Assembly (NCBI GenBank): GCA_045598065.1
Contig: JAZLLJ010000085.1
Location: 1-64,000, forward strand
Length of the DNA: 64,000 nucleotides
Direction of reading: 5' to 3'
DNA from: RGIG426 sp045598065
GTDB lineage: Bacteria; Bacillota; Clostridia; Oscillospirales; Acutalibacteraceae
Below, one piece after another: positions 48,509 through 56,830 of this stretch. Positions within the stretch are counted from its first letter, which is position 1, and the number at the start of each line of letters is the position of its first letter. The notes beneath the pieces were generated by a model. The model searched no databases. It saw nothing but the letters and a program-made list of their open reading frames with translations, and was not told where the DNA came from. Both the position numbers and the translations under genes were made by a program.

Positions 48509-48586
48509 GCGAGGGGTGCCGAACGGCTGAGAGCGGCTTGCGCCGAAACCCTTGAACCTGATCCGGATCATACCGGCGGAGGGACG
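48509..48586 (+). promoter_or_regulatory. TPP riboswitch (THI element)
   Basis: GAGGGGTGCC, GGCTGAGAG, AACCCTTGAACCTGATCCGG and ATACCGGCGGAGGGA appear in order, which is the complete TPP aptamer core. Thiamine pyrophosphate binding should reduce thiT expression. Confidence 0.95.
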
Positions 48587-48617
48587 CTTGAAAACGGATT
48601 TTTCCGCTTGTTTGATG

Positions 48618-48642
48618 CTCTTTCCGCCTTTCACGGAAGGAG
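48618..48642 (+). promoter_or_regulatory. Hairpin that can hide the thiT ribosome site
   Basis: CTCTTTCCG (48618-48626) can pair over nine positions with CGGAAGGAG (48634-48642), which contains the AAGGAG ribosome site of thiT. It is the likely expression platform of the TPP riboswitch, acting on translation. Confidence 0.65.
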
Positions 48643-48650
48643 TCTTTTTT

Positions 48651-49499
48651 ATGAAACAACCGACAAAACAAGCGCCAACCCAAAACAAAACCGTTATCCT
48701 GACCGAAACCGCCGTGATGATCGCACTCGGCACGGTGTTGAGCATTATCAAACTCATCGACCTGCCATACGGCGGCAGTGTCACAGTAGCGCACATGGTG
48801 CCGGTCATTCTCATCGCCTACCGCTACGGGCCGAAATGGGGTTTGTTCTCCGGTCTTACCTACGGCGTGCTGCAAGCGCTGCTCGGTATGAAAAGCCTTT
48901 CGTACGCCACCTCGATTTGGGCGGGGATCGCCATTGTGGTACTGGATTACCTTGCGGCGTATCTGTTTTTGGGCGCAGGCGCGTGGTTTCGCAAATTCAA
49001 ATCGCAGTCGGCGGCCGTTACGCTCGGTGCATTGTGCGCCTGCCTCTTGCGCTACCTCTGCCACGTCATCACCGGTGCGACCGTGTGGGCGGGACTTTCC
49101 ATTCCGTCCTCTGCCGCTCTTAATTTTTCCCTGATTTATAACGCCACCTATATGATCCCCGAAACCATCGTCACCGTGGCGGCGGCGTATTATCTCAGTT
49201 CGGTCCTCAATTTCCAAAGCGCACACTTGACCGCCCGTCACAAAGGGGAGAGAAAGCCCGGGTTTGGGCTGCGCGTTGTTGCCGGGTTCGTGGCGGTCGC
49301 CACGTTCTTGTATGACGTGACCGCGATTTTTTCCCATTTACAGGATGCGGAAAGCGGCACCTTTTCTGCCGCCGGATTTGCCGCTGTGCCGTGGGATCTG
49401 GTGGGTGCGATCACGCTTGCCGGTCTTGTGATTTGTGGGATTTTGTGGCGGATTTCAATTACAAATCGTATAAAGGATAGCAAAAACAACAATCAGTAA
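48651..49499 (+). CDS. thiT: ThiT-like thiamine ECF-transporter S component
   Basis: 282 residues. Residues about 15-195 match ThiT: LTETAVMIALGTVLSIIKLI, PYGGSVTVAHMVPVILIAYR, YGPKWGLFSGLTYGVLQ and YNATYMIPETIVTVAAAY. It binds thiamine in the membrane and uses a shared ECF energising module not present here. The C-terminal 85 residues, with two further membrane segments, are an extension; typical ThiT proteins have about 180-200 residues. Control by the upstream TPP riboswitch supports the call. Start ATG at 48651 with GGAAGGAG upstream. Confidence 0.92.
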   Translation: MKQPTKQAPTQNKTVILTETAVMIALGTVLSIIKLIDLPYGGSVTVAHMVPVILIAYRYGPKWGLFSGLTYGVLQALLGMKSLSYATSIWAGIAIVVLDYLAAYLFLGAGAWFRKFKSQSAAVTLGALCACLLRYLCHVITGATVWAGLSIPSSAALNFSLIYNATYMIPETIVTVAAAYYLSSVLNFQSAHLTARHKGERKPGFGLRVVAGFVAVATFLYDVTAIFSHLQDAESGTFSAAGFAAVPWDLVGAITLAGLVICGILWRISITNRIKDSKNNNQ

Positions 49500-49540
49500 A
49501 CCAAAAACGGCCGTTTTTGACGAAAAAGGAGGAGAGTCGG

Positions 49541-50077
49541 GTGAAAAAGAGTCGCGTACGCCGCTTAACGGAAGCCGGCGTAATTGCCGCATTATATGCC
49601 GGGTTAACGTTTCTTTTGCCGGTGCTTTCCTTTGGGCCGCTCCAATTTCGTCTGTCGGAAATTTTAACGATTCTGCCTGCATTCACTCCTGCCGCCATTC
49701 CGGGATTGACGGTGGGTTGTCTTTTGTCCAACGGCTTCGGTCTTGCCGCCGGCGCCAACTTGGCCGGCGCGTGGGATTTGCTGGTCGGCACCGGCGCCAC
49801 CCTGCTTGCCGCCGTATGTGCGTACGCTCTGCGAAACGCACGGGTGAAAGGTGTTCCCGTTTGGTCGGCGCTTCCTGCAGTGGTCATTAACACCGGTCTT
49901 GTCGGCGCGGAATTGTGGTTTGCGGTGTTCAACGGCGAACCGGCCTCTTTGTGGTTGTGTCTCGCTCAAGTTGGCATCGGCGAACTCGTCACCGCCGGCA
50001 TTGGCGGCGCGCTGTTAGCGTGGACACTTTCTCGCGGCGATCTATACAAACGCCTGTTTTTCCCCGGAAAAGAATAA
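49541..50077 (+). CDS. QueT-family transporter (predicted queuosine-precursor uptake)
   Basis: 178 residues, five or six membrane segments. Signature: RRLTEAGVIAALYAGLTFLL, SFGPLQFRLSEILTILPAFT and AAIPGLTVGCLLSN, then GAWDLLVGTGATLLAA, as in the QueT/DUF988 ECF S components. Members are thought to import queuosine precursors, but no preQ1 riboswitch or que genes are seen. It lies 41 nt after thiT and may share its riboswitch-controlled transcript. Start GTG at 49541 with AGGAGGAG upstream. Confidence 0.85.
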   Translation: MKKSRVRRLTEAGVIAALYAGLTFLLPVLSFGPLQFRLSEILTILPAFTPAAIPGLTVGCLLSNGFGLAAGANLAGAWDLLVGTGATLLAAVCAYALRNARVKGVPVWSALPAVVINTGLVGAELWFAVFNGEPASLWLCLAQVGIGELVTAGIGGALLAWTLSRGDLYKRLFFPGKE

Positions 50078-50085
50078 TTTCATCC

Positions 50086-50120
50086 AAAACCCCTTTTTTC
50101 TCGGAAAAAGGGGTTTTCTT
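50086..50120 (+). terminator. Terminator of the thiT-queT transcript
   Basis: Stem AAAACCCCTTTTTTC/GAAAAAGGGGTTTT with a 3-nt loop, followed by CTTTTTTT. Confidence 0.9.
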
Positions 50121-50136
50121 TTTTTGGTATATATGT

Positions 50137-50142
50137 TATAAT
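50137..50142 (+). promoter_or_regulatory. Extended -10 of the flavoprotein operon
   Basis: TGTTATAAT gives an extended -10 (TG at 50134-50135, TATAAT at 50137-50142). The -35 region is poor. Confidence 0.6.
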
Positions 50143-50182
50143 AACAAGTTGATAGGGCAAAAATCAAAGGAGTGTGTTCTTT

Positions 50183-51736
50183 ATGAAAAAAGCGATCATC
50201 ATCGGCGGGGGTCCTGCCGGCCTTACGGCGGCGTATGAGTTGCTGAAAAAAGGTAAGGATCAGTACGAGGTGGAAATTTGGGAAGAAAGCCAAGTTCTCG
50301 GCGGTATTTCCCGTACGGTCCGCCACAACGGCAACCGCATGGACATCGGCGGCCACCGCTTTTTCTCCAAAGACGACCGCGTAATGCAATGGTGGAACGA
50401 CCAAATGCCGCTGCAAGGCGCTCCTTCTTATGACGATAAAAAACTGGGGCGCGAAAAACCGCTTGCAAAAGGCGGCCCCGATCCGGAAACGACCGACGAA
50501 GTGATGCTTCTCCGTCAGCGCGTGTCGCGAATCTACTACCACCATAAATTTTTCGATTACCCGATTAGTATGAAATGGGAAACCATCCGCAATATGGGCT
50601 TCGGAACGACGATGAAAGCCGGTTTCAGTTATCTTGCTTCCTGCATCCACAAACGTCCGGAAGATTCGCTTGAAAACTTCTATATCAACAGTTTCGGCAA
50701 AAAACTGTACTCGATGTTCTTCGAGGGCTACACCGAAAAACTGTGGGGACGTCACCCGAGCGAAATTGATGCCTCGTGGGGCGCCCAGCGCACCAAAGGA
50801 TTATCCATCGCGGGCATCATCAAAGACGTGTTCAAAAAAATCTTCCATATCAAATCGAAAGAGGTCAACACCTCGCTCATCGAGCAGTTTATCTACCCGA
50901 AATTCGGCCCCGGCCAACTGTGGGAGCACGTGGGCGACGAGGTGAAAGCGGCAGGCGGCTCGATCGAGTTCGGTCGCCGCGTGGTCGGCCTTTCTTCCAA
51001 CGGGGAACACGTGTCCTCCGTCACCTATGAGAAAGACGGCGAAACCTTTACGGAGGACTGCGACATCGTCATTTCCTCCATGCCGCTGAAAGATTTGGTC
51101 GCCGGCCTCGGCGAGGACGTTCCGGCGGACGTGAAACGCATCGCCGCAGGACTTCCGTACCGCGATTTTGTGACGGTGGGCCTGCTTGTCAACCGTCTCG
51201 ACCTCAAAAACGAAACGGATATCAAAACCCTCGGCAACATCGTGCCCGACTGCTGGATTTACGTGCAGGATGAGGGCGTGAAACTCGGCCGCATCCAAGT
51301 GTTTAACAACTGGTCGCCGTACATGGTGAAAAACCCGGACGAAACCGTGTGGATTGGCCTCGAATTTTTCTGCACCGAGGGCGACGAGTTCTGGAATATG
51401 GAGGAGAGCGCCTGTGTGGAAGCGGCGGTCAAAGAACTGCTCTCCATGGGCGTGTTGGCGGAAGATACCAAAGTGCTCGATTCTCACCGCGAACACGTGA
51501 AAAAAGCCTATCCTGCCTACTTCGATACCTACGACGAAATCGACACGCTCGTGTCTTACCTTAACGAAATCGACAACCTTTACTGCGTGGGCCGCAACGG
51601 GCAACACCGTTACAACAATATGGACCACTCCATGGTCACGTCTTTTGAAACGGTCAACGCCATCCTCTCTGGCTCGTCCGATCGCACCCCGATTTGGAAC
51701 GTCAACACGGAGGAATCGTATCATGAATCAAAATAA
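50183..51736 (+). CDS. NAD(P)/FAD-dependent oxidoreductase related to UDP-galactopyranose mutase
   Basis: 517 residues. The N-terminal dinucleotide fold is IIIGGGPAGLTAAYELL with acidic strand end EIWEES, then GGISRTV and DIGGHRFFSK, typical of the amine-oxidase/UGM-like flavoproteins. The C-terminal FAD-binding end contains NLYCVGRNGQHRYNNMDHSM. Family members occur beside glycosyltransferase genes and act in sugar-nucleotide or lipid-linked sugar chemistry; the exact reaction is unknown. It is followed by, and overlaps by 14 nt, a GT-C-like membrane protein. Start ATG at 50183 with AAAGGAG upstream. Confidence 0.82.
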   Translation: MKKAIIIGGGPAGLTAAYELLKKGKDQYEVEIWEESQVLGGISRTVRHNGNRMDIGGHRFFSKDDRVMQWWNDQMPLQGAPSYDDKKLGREKPLAKGGPDPETTDEVMLLRQRVSRIYYHHKFFDYPISMKWETIRNMGFGTTMKAGFSYLASCIHKRPEDSLENFYINSFGKKLYSMFFEGYTEKLWGRHPSEIDASWGAQRTKGLSIAGIIKDVFKKIFHIKSKEVNTSLIEQFIYPKFGPGQLWEHVGDEVKAAGGSIEFGRRVVGLSSNGEHVSSVTYEKDGETFTEDCDIVISSMPLKDLVAGLGEDVPADVKRIAAGLPYRDFVTVGLLVNRLDLKNETDIKTLGNIVPDCWIYVQDEGVKLGRIQVFNNWSPYMVKNPDETVWIGLEFFCTEGDEFWNMEESACVEAAVKELLSMGVLAEDTKVLDSHREHVKKAYPAYFDTYDEIDTLVSYLNEIDNLYCVGRNGQHRYNNMDHSMVTSFETVNAILSGSSDRTPIWNVNTEESYHESK

Positions 51737-53411
51737 GGTTGTCGAACCCTCGACACTGCCGGATGTTTCGGTTGCTCCGGACGTTTCGGATGTTTCGGCC
51801 GAACCCACACCTTCTTCCAAACGGCCTGTGTTCTCTCCTTCTATGGCATGGGACACCGTGGGATTGCTGTTGTTCGCCGCCTCTATGCTGTTTATCAGCT
51901 ATTTCATTCTGTTTCCTATGCGCGGGTTTTTTGACTCCGACTATGCGGACACCTTGACGTGGGCGAAAGCCTCGGTGGATGCCAAGGCTCTTTTTTCGGG
52001 AGAATTCACCTACGCCTGTCTGCTTCCGTTCGGCGGTCAACTGCTGATGATGCCGTTTGTGGCCCTGTTCGGCTATTCGTATACGGCCCACGCCTGCGGA
52101 ATGATTGTCTTTTATTTTCTGTTCGCGTTGGCACTGTTTGCGTTCTTCCGCGCCGTCGGTGCCAGTCGCTTTTGGGCAGGATTGTCGCTGTTTTGCGTGA
52201 CCGGCGCCTTGTGCAGTTCGGATAAGCTTCGCGAAGTGTATTTCGGCCACATTTTGTATTATAGTCTGGGCGGATTGTTCCTGCTGGTCGGGCTGACCTT
52301 GGCGCTGACACTCCACAAAGACAAAGAAGACAAAATTCAGTGGCGCTTTATCGCGTTTTGCGTGTGGTGTGTGCTGTGCTCTACCGACGGTCTTACCTCG
52401 CTGACACTGTTTGTGTTACCCCTTTGCGCGGCCCTGGTGTTTGAACGGCTATGCGACAAAGAGGTGAAATTCCTCTCCGCAGAAAATTTCAATCTCTCTC
52501 GCCCGGTGCTGTACGCCATTTGCGCCTCGGTTGCCGGATTGGCGCTCGGCGCCTTTTTGCGGCGCGGATTCGAAGCGCCGTATCAAGAGGCCTTTTCTAC
52601 GTTTGCCACCGAATATGACTGGCAACCCAATTTGGATTTGTTTCTCGGCTCCTTTTTATCCTTGTTTACCGGTCCGGTCGAAATGTATGAACCGTTTACC
52701 TCGTTTACCGGCGTTTTTGCCGCCTTGCGTATTGTGTTCGGGCTGTTTGTACTGGCGGCGCCCATCCTTTCGCTGTTCTTCTGGAAAAAGCTGGAACGCG
52801 GAGAAAAACTTCTTCTCGTTGCCCACTTCACCGTGTGCGCTACGATGCTGTTTGCGTTCGTGTTCGGCCTGTTATCCAACGGCGCGTGGCGGTTGTCTCC
52901 GATGTTATTCACCGCGATTCTCTCCACGATTTGCGTGGCACGGCGGTTATCGGTGCTGCCGTTTTTGAAACGGTTCGGGTTGCTTGTTGTCGCGTTTTGC
53001 GTGCTTATTTCCGGATTGGGATTTTACAGCGTTTTCCGTCTGGAGCGTAATTACATGCCGGAAGGAAGCGCCGCCGATTTGGCGGAGTATCTGGAAACAC
53101 GCGGCTGCACCTACGGGTATTCCACGTTCTGGACTGCCAACGCCATCACCGTTTTATCCGATGATTCCGTCAAGTGCCGCTCGATTATGGATCCTATGGA
53201 AACCGGCGGTATTCTGTTCCCGTATTCGTATCAAAGCGAAGACTCGTGGTTTGAGGGACAGGGAAGTGGCGAAAAATATTTTCTGCTGTTGACTAACAGC
53301 GAATATGCTCGCGTATGCGAGGCCCAAGTTATCCCCGAATCCTATCCCGTGGAGTGGCACGGAAGCTATGCCATTATTTATTTGCCTGCCGATTTGTTCC
53401 CGGCATCCTAA
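51723..53411 (+). CDS. Polytopic membrane protein, GT-C-like
   Basis: 562 residues. A Pro/Ser/Val-rich N-terminal tail (about 1-45) contains short repeats of PDVS. About 11-12 membrane segments follow, then a soluble outer C-terminal part (about 440-562). The first outer loop has GFFDSDYADTLTWAK, where paired acidic residues resemble a GT-C active site. It is translationally coupled to the flavoprotein gene, so both may act on a surface sugar. No firm family. Start ATG at 51723 has GGAGG 9 nt upstream. Confidence 0.72.
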   Translation: MNQNKVVEPSTLPDVSVAPDVSDVSAEPTPSSKRPVFSPSMAWDTVGLLLFAASMLFISYFILFPMRGFFDSDYADTLTWAKASVDAKALFSGEFTYACLLPFGGQLLMMPFVALFGYSYTAHACGMIVFYFLFALALFAFFRAVGASRFWAGLSLFCVTGALCSSDKLREVYFGHILYYSLGGLFLLVGLTLALTLHKDKEDKIQWRFIAFCVWCVLCSTDGLTSLTLFVLPLCAALVFERLCDKEVKFLSAENFNLSRPVLYAICASVAGLALGAFLRRGFEAPYQEAFSTFATEYDWQPNLDLFLGSFLSLFTGPVEMYEPFTSFTGVFAALRIVFGLFVLAAPILSLFFWKKLERGEKLLLVAHFTVCATMLFAFVFGLLSNGAWRLSPMLFTAILSTICVARRLSVLPFLKRFGLLVVAFCVLISGLGFYSVFRLERNYMPEGSAADLAEYLETRGCTYGYSTFWTANAITVLSDDSVKCRSIMDPMETGGILFPYSYQSEDSWFEGQGSGEKYFLLLTNSEYARVCEAQVIPESYPVEWHGSYAIIYLPADLFPAS

Positions 53412-53423
53412 GGAGGCGTTCGT

Positions 53424-53912
53424 ATGCCTACGTTGAATATCGTTTTGGTCGAGCCGGAAATTCCCCAAAATACCGGCAACATCAGCCGTACCTGCGCCGC
53501 GACCGGTGCGCGACTGCACCTTGTCGGGCCGATGGGTTTCGCGCTGGACGACAAAAAGATGAAACGCGCAGGGCTCGATTACTGGAACCTACTCGACATC
53601 ACCGTGTATGAAAACTGGGACGAGTTTTGTGAGAAAAACGACGGCCCTCTCTACTGCTTTTCCACCAAAGCGGCGCATATCCATTCGGATATGACCTATC
53701 CGGACGGCGCGTACCTTGTTTTCGGCCGCGAAACCAAAGGACTGCCGGAAGCCCTCATCCTTCAAAACCTTGACCGCGCCGTGCGGTTGCCGATGCTGGA
53801 TGACGATGCCGCCCGTTCGCTTAATCTTTCGAACGCCGTCGCAGTGGGAGTCTATGAGGTTCTCCGTCAATGGGGCTATCCGTCGCTTAGAGTAGGCGGA
53901 AAATTTTCTTAA
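53424..53912 (+). CDS. trmL: tRNA (cytidine(34)-2'-O)-methyltransferase TrmL
   Basis: 162 residues, a complete SPOUT methyltransferase: LNIVLVEPEIPQNTGNISRT near the N-terminus, LVFGRETKGLPEALI and RLPMLDDDAARSLNLSNAVA with the trefoil-knot motifs. TrmL methylates the wobble ribose of tRNA-Leu. It lies 12 nt after the GT-C-like gene with AAGGAGG upstream. Its stop codon overlaps the start of the 51-nt element. Confidence 0.95.
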   Translation: MPTLNIVLVEPEIPQNTGNISRTCAATGARLHLVGPMGFALDDKKMKRAGLDYWNLLDITVYENWDEFCEKNDGPLYCFSTKAAHIHSDMTYPDGAYLVFGRETKGLPEALILQNLDRAVRLPMLDDDAARSLNLSNAVAVGVYEVLRQWGYPSLRVGGKFS

Positions 53913-53960
53913 CGCTCTTGTGTAAGTGCGCTGAACGAAATGATCACAGAATTCGCTTGC
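53910..53960 (+). repeat. 51-nt dispersed element, copy 2
   Basis: TAACGCTCTTGTGTAAG, 17 variable bases, TCACAGAATTCGCTTGC, aligned base for base with the copy at 1684-1734. The first 17 bases are identical and the last 17 differ at two. Its first three bases are the trmL stop codon. Confidence 0.75.
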
Positions 53961-53987
53961 AACTTTTTCCTTTTTTGAATAAAAGCC

Positions 53988-54020
53988 AAAACGGGTGGCC
54001 GGCGGCCACCCGTTTTTTAG
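53988..54020 (+). terminator. trmL terminator
   Basis: Stem AAAACGGGTGGCCG/GCGGCCACCCGTTTT followed by TT, after the 51-nt element, so the element would be in the trmL transcript. Confidence 0.88.
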
Positions 54021-54162
54021 GCTTCTTTTTCAAAAAAAGGCCGTTTTTAGCGCGATTCCCCCATTTTCCGTATCCGTGGACGGTTTTGCCCTCGTTTCAC
54101 GAAATTTGCCCGATTTTAACAACAAAAGAAATTTTCGCGGCGAGCGGTCATAGTAGAGTCTC
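54021..54162. other. Short intergenic region without recognised features
   Basis: Part of the gene-free 53913-54258 interval. I see no gene, promoter or hairpin of note here. Confidence 0.5.
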
Positions 54163-54226
54163 CGTTTAGCGCTTTTGCACAAGAGAAATAAAACTCTGTT
54201 CAGCGTTCTCACACAAGAAAAATAAA
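54163..54226 (+). repeat. Tandem 30-nt repeat related to the 51-nt element
   Basis: 54163-54192 and 54197-54226 agree at 24 of 30 positions: GTTTAGCG...CACAAGAGAAATAAAA and GTTCAGCG...CACAAGAAAAATAAAA. The reverse complement of copy 2 of the 51-nt element contains the same GTTCAGCG-N6-ACACAAGAG core. Confidence 0.65.
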
Positions 54227-54257
54227 AATCCCTGACCGAGACGGTCAGGGATTTTTT
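54225..54257 (-). terminator. Terminator of the rpmH-to-jag gene run
   Basis: Stem AAAATCCCTGACC/GGTCAGGGATTTT, T run on both strands, directly after the jag stop. Confidence 0.9.
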
Positions 54258-54258
54258 C

Positions 54259-55245
54259 TTACAGGTCGATACGGCCGTACAGCTTGAGGTCGCTGGCTTC
54301 CTCGGCGGCGGAGACGGTTTTCTCCGGCGGAGTAGAGCCATCGGCTTTCGGCAGGGAAGAAGAACGGGACACGAACTCGCGCATGGGGCGATCCGCGGCA
54401 ATGCTGCCGGAATAGCGCATATACACGTCGTTCTCGTCAAACTTCGGAGCGGCGGAGCCGTGCGGTTTGCCCGAGCGATTGCCCGAACGGTTGCGGTTGC
54501 CGCTGCGGTTGCCGCCGCGACGGGCATTTTTGTTGTCCTCGGTCGGGCCGATAATCACGTGGCGGTTGGGCTCTTTGCCCTCGCTCCACGAGGTAGCACC
54601 CTCGATATCCTGCACCGCGGTGTGAATGATGCGGCGCTCGTAGGGGTTCATGGGCTCCAGCGTACGGCGACGGCCGGTACGCGCCACGGCGGACGCATAT
54701 TTATGGGCGAGGCCAGTCAGGGATTTTTCCCGTTTTTCGCGGTAACTGCCCACGTTGAGCGTCACGCGATAGTACTCTTTCTGTTGGCGGTTGGCAACAA
54801 GACCGGTCAGGTATTGCAGCGCATCCAGCGTTTCACCGCGGCGGCCGATAATCAGACCTTCCTGCTCACCTTCCAAGTTGATGCGGCAGCCATCTTCCGT
54901 TTCTTCCACGGTCAGCACCGTGTCGCCGGCACCGAGAGCGCCGAGCAGCGAGGCAAGATAGGCTTTGGCAGCGGTAGCGGCAGGGGAGAGTTCTCCATCC
55001 GCCACAACCTGCGAAACAGCGGGGGTTTCGTCGGTATCGTCGGTATCGTCGGTATCGTCCGCCTCGCCGTCGTCATAAGTAACTTTCACAACGGCATTGG
55101 CTTTTCCGAACAGACCGAACGCTTTTTTCGAGGGCTCTTTTACAACCTCGACTTCGAGTTTCTCGGCCGGGATGCCGAGTTCTTTTGCCGCTTCGTCAAT
55201 CGCTTCTTCGACAGTGGCGGCTTCTTTTTGCAATTCTTTACGCAC
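54259..55245 (-). CDS. jag: Jag/KhpB RNA-binding protein
   Basis: 328 residues. A Jag-N domain (about 1-52, with KKAFGLFGKANAVVKV) is followed by an acidic linker with DDTDDTDDTDE. A KH domain contains EGLIIGRRGETLDALQYL (about 130-148) and an R3H domain contains RRTLEPMNPYERRIIHTAV (about 192-210). The disordered tail begins with an Arg/Gly/Asn repeat (about 240-265). It pairs with KhpA. It lies downstream of yidC in the conserved order. Start GTG at 55245 with AAAGGAAG upstream. The RGN-rich segment is an extra feature not always seen. Confidence 0.95.
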   Translation of the reverse strand: MRKELQKEAATVEEAIDEAAKELGIPAEKLEVEVVKEPSKKAFGLFGKANAVVKVTYDDGEADDTDDTDDTDETPAVSQVVADGELSPAATAAKAYLASLLGALGAGDTVLTVEETEDGCRINLEGEQEGLIIGRRGETLDALQYLTGLVANRQQKEYYRVTLNVGSYREKREKSLTGLAHKYASAVARTGRRRTLEPMNPYERRIIHTAVQDIEGATSWSEGKEPNRHVIIGPTEDNKNARRGGNRSGNRNRSGNRSGKPHGSAAPKFDENDVYMRYSGSIAADRPMREFVSRSSSLPKADGSTPPEKTVSAAEEASDLKLYGRIDL

Positions 55246-55334
55246 TGATTTTCTTCCTTTCTTGTCGGGGAAAGGAGCGACTTTCCCCGAGTATTACACG
55301 CGCACGCGAATCGCGCGCGACGGTTTTCACGAGG

Positions 55335-56537
55335 TTAGTCTTTTTCCAGTTCGTCCGGAGTCACATCGACGGTTTTCTTGGACTTTTTCGTGACTTCTTC
55401 CGGAGTTACGTCCGGCGCGGCTTCTTGCGCGTCCTGGTGTTTTCTGGCTTCGGCAAGACGTTTTTTGTCTTCCGCACGGCGTTTGCGCGCCTCGCGGAAT
55501 TCGATTTCCGCCTGCTCACGGGCTTTGGCAGGATCGTAGATTTTGTAGAGAATCACGGTTTGCAACACGCCGATTACACTGGACGATACCCAGTAGATAC
55601 TGACACCGGCAGGGAACGAGAAACCGATAATCAACGAGAAGAGCGGCATACCGTACATCATCGCGTTGGTACAACCTTGCGCCTGCTGCATTTCGTTGGT
55701 CGACTGGGTGGTGCGTTTCGTATAGCGCATAGACACCATCGTCATCAGCAACTGAGACAGCGCGGCAAAAATCGGGAAAATCCACAGAATGGAGATATCT
55801 TTCAGACCGTTTTCGCGCCACGGGTTTTCAAGGAACGAGCGTTCTTTGCTGCCGAAGACTTTGAATTGGCTCTTGGTATCCGCCATTTGGTCAAAGTATT
55901 TTTCGGCCTTTTTCAGCATCTCTTCATCTTTTTCGGTGCTTTCTTCCGCTTTTTTCAGCGCATCTTTTTCGGCAATGTTTTCCTCTTTGGCAATCTCCTG
56001 CGCTTCCAGCGTCAAGGCGATTTCCTTGAGGATATCGTCCTTGTTGGCTTCCATTTTTTCAAGCATATGGAATTCGCCGTAATACCCACGCATATCTTTT
56101 TCGGCGAATTTGTTGCCGGGCTCTTCACCGTCACCCAGCGTAGAAGCGGAGATGGCGGCCTGCACCACCGGCTTCGGAATCTGAATCAAGTAAACCAGCG
56201 GGGAATAGATAACGGCGATAACACCGAACAGCACAATCATCGTCACGATGGACGGCAGACAGCCGCCGAATTGGCTGACACCCTCTTTTTCGTACAGCTC
56301 CTGCTGTTTTTGCATGAGTTTTTGCTGATCTTTGCCGTATTTTTTCTGGATGCGCTGTAAACGGGGCGCCAAACGGGCGCGGTCCATCTGACTCTTTTGG
56401 TTTTTGAGCGACAGCGGAAACAGAAGGATACGGGTGACGAGGGTAAACAGGAAAATGGTTAAAATGTAATTATGGATGCCGATGCTGTCATACAGCAGTT
56501 TCATCAGCCATCCGAGGGGGGTCGCTAAAATTCCCAT
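55335..56537 (-). CDS. yidC: Membrane protein insertase YidC
   Basis: 400 residues. The core fold is visible: GWLMKLLYDSIG near the N-terminus, LVTRILLFPLSLKNQKSQM, PRLQRIQKKYGKDQQKLMQK (the coiled C1 loop), and later membrane helices around WIFPIFAALSQLLMT, MMYGMPLFSLIIGFSFPAGVSIYW. Firmicutes YidC proteins are often 250-300 residues. This one carries an inserted charged helical segment of about 90 residues (about 140-240) between the second and third helices, and a Lys-rich tail. It inserts and folds membrane proteins with or without Sec. No lipoprotein Cys. Confidence 0.94.
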   Translation of the reverse strand: MGILATPLGWLMKLLYDSIGIHNYILTIFLFTLVTRILLFPLSLKNQKSQMDRARLAPRLQRIQKKYGKDQQKLMQKQQELYEKEGVSQFGGCLPSIVTMIVLFGVIAVIYSPLVYLIQIPKPVVQAAISASTLGDGEEPGNKFAEKDMRGYYGEFHMLEKMEANKDDILKEIALTLEAQEIAKEENIAEKDALKKAEESTEKDEEMLKKAEKYFDQMADTKSQFKVFGSKERSFLENPWRENGLKDISILWIFPIFAALSQLLMTMVSMRYTKRTTQSTNEMQQAQGCTNAMMYGMPLFSLIIGFSFPAGVSIYWVSSSVIGVLQTVILYKIYDPAKAREQAEIEFREARKRRAEDKKRLAEARKHQDAQEAAPDVTPEEVTKKSKKTVDVTPDELEKD

Positions 56538-56584
56538 AAATGAGCGTCCTCTCTTTTAATCTCGTAATTTTAGGGCGCGGAAGG

Positions 56585-56827
56585 TTATTTTTTCTTCCGC
56601 TTTCTTTGCTCCCACGTTTCGGGAACGGGATCGTAGCCGCTGCCGCCCCAGGGGTTACAGCGACAAATCCGTTTGGCGGCTAAAAGACAACCGCGAAAAG
56701 CGCCGAAGCGCTCAATCGCTTCTTCGGCGTAATGCGAACAGGAGGGGGTATACCGACATTCCTGACCGATATAAGGGGAGAGGTGGCGCTGATACCAATG
56801 AATCATGGCAATACAGACTTTTTTCAC
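56585..56827 (-). CDS. yidD: Membrane protein insertion efficiency factor YidD
   Basis: 80 residues. CRYTPSCSHYAEEAIERFGA and RICRCNPWGGSGYDPVPE are the diagnostic YidD segments with conserved cysteines. It assists YidC. The start is GTG at 56827, 3 nt after rnpA, with AAAGGAGG inside the rnpA end. Confidence 0.95.
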   Translation of the reverse strand: MKKVCIAMIHWYQRHLSPYIGQECRYTPSCSHYAEEAIERFGAFRGCLLAAKRICRCNPWGGSGYDPVPETWEQRKRKKK

Positions 56828-56830
56828 CGC

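Noticed and set aside
49500..49540. preQ1 riboswitch before queT
   Set aside because: The 41-nt gap shows no preQ1 aptamer pattern.
54163..54226. Possible CRISPR array
   Set aside because: Only two imperfect 30-nt repeats with a 4-nt gap; no spacers and no cas genes.
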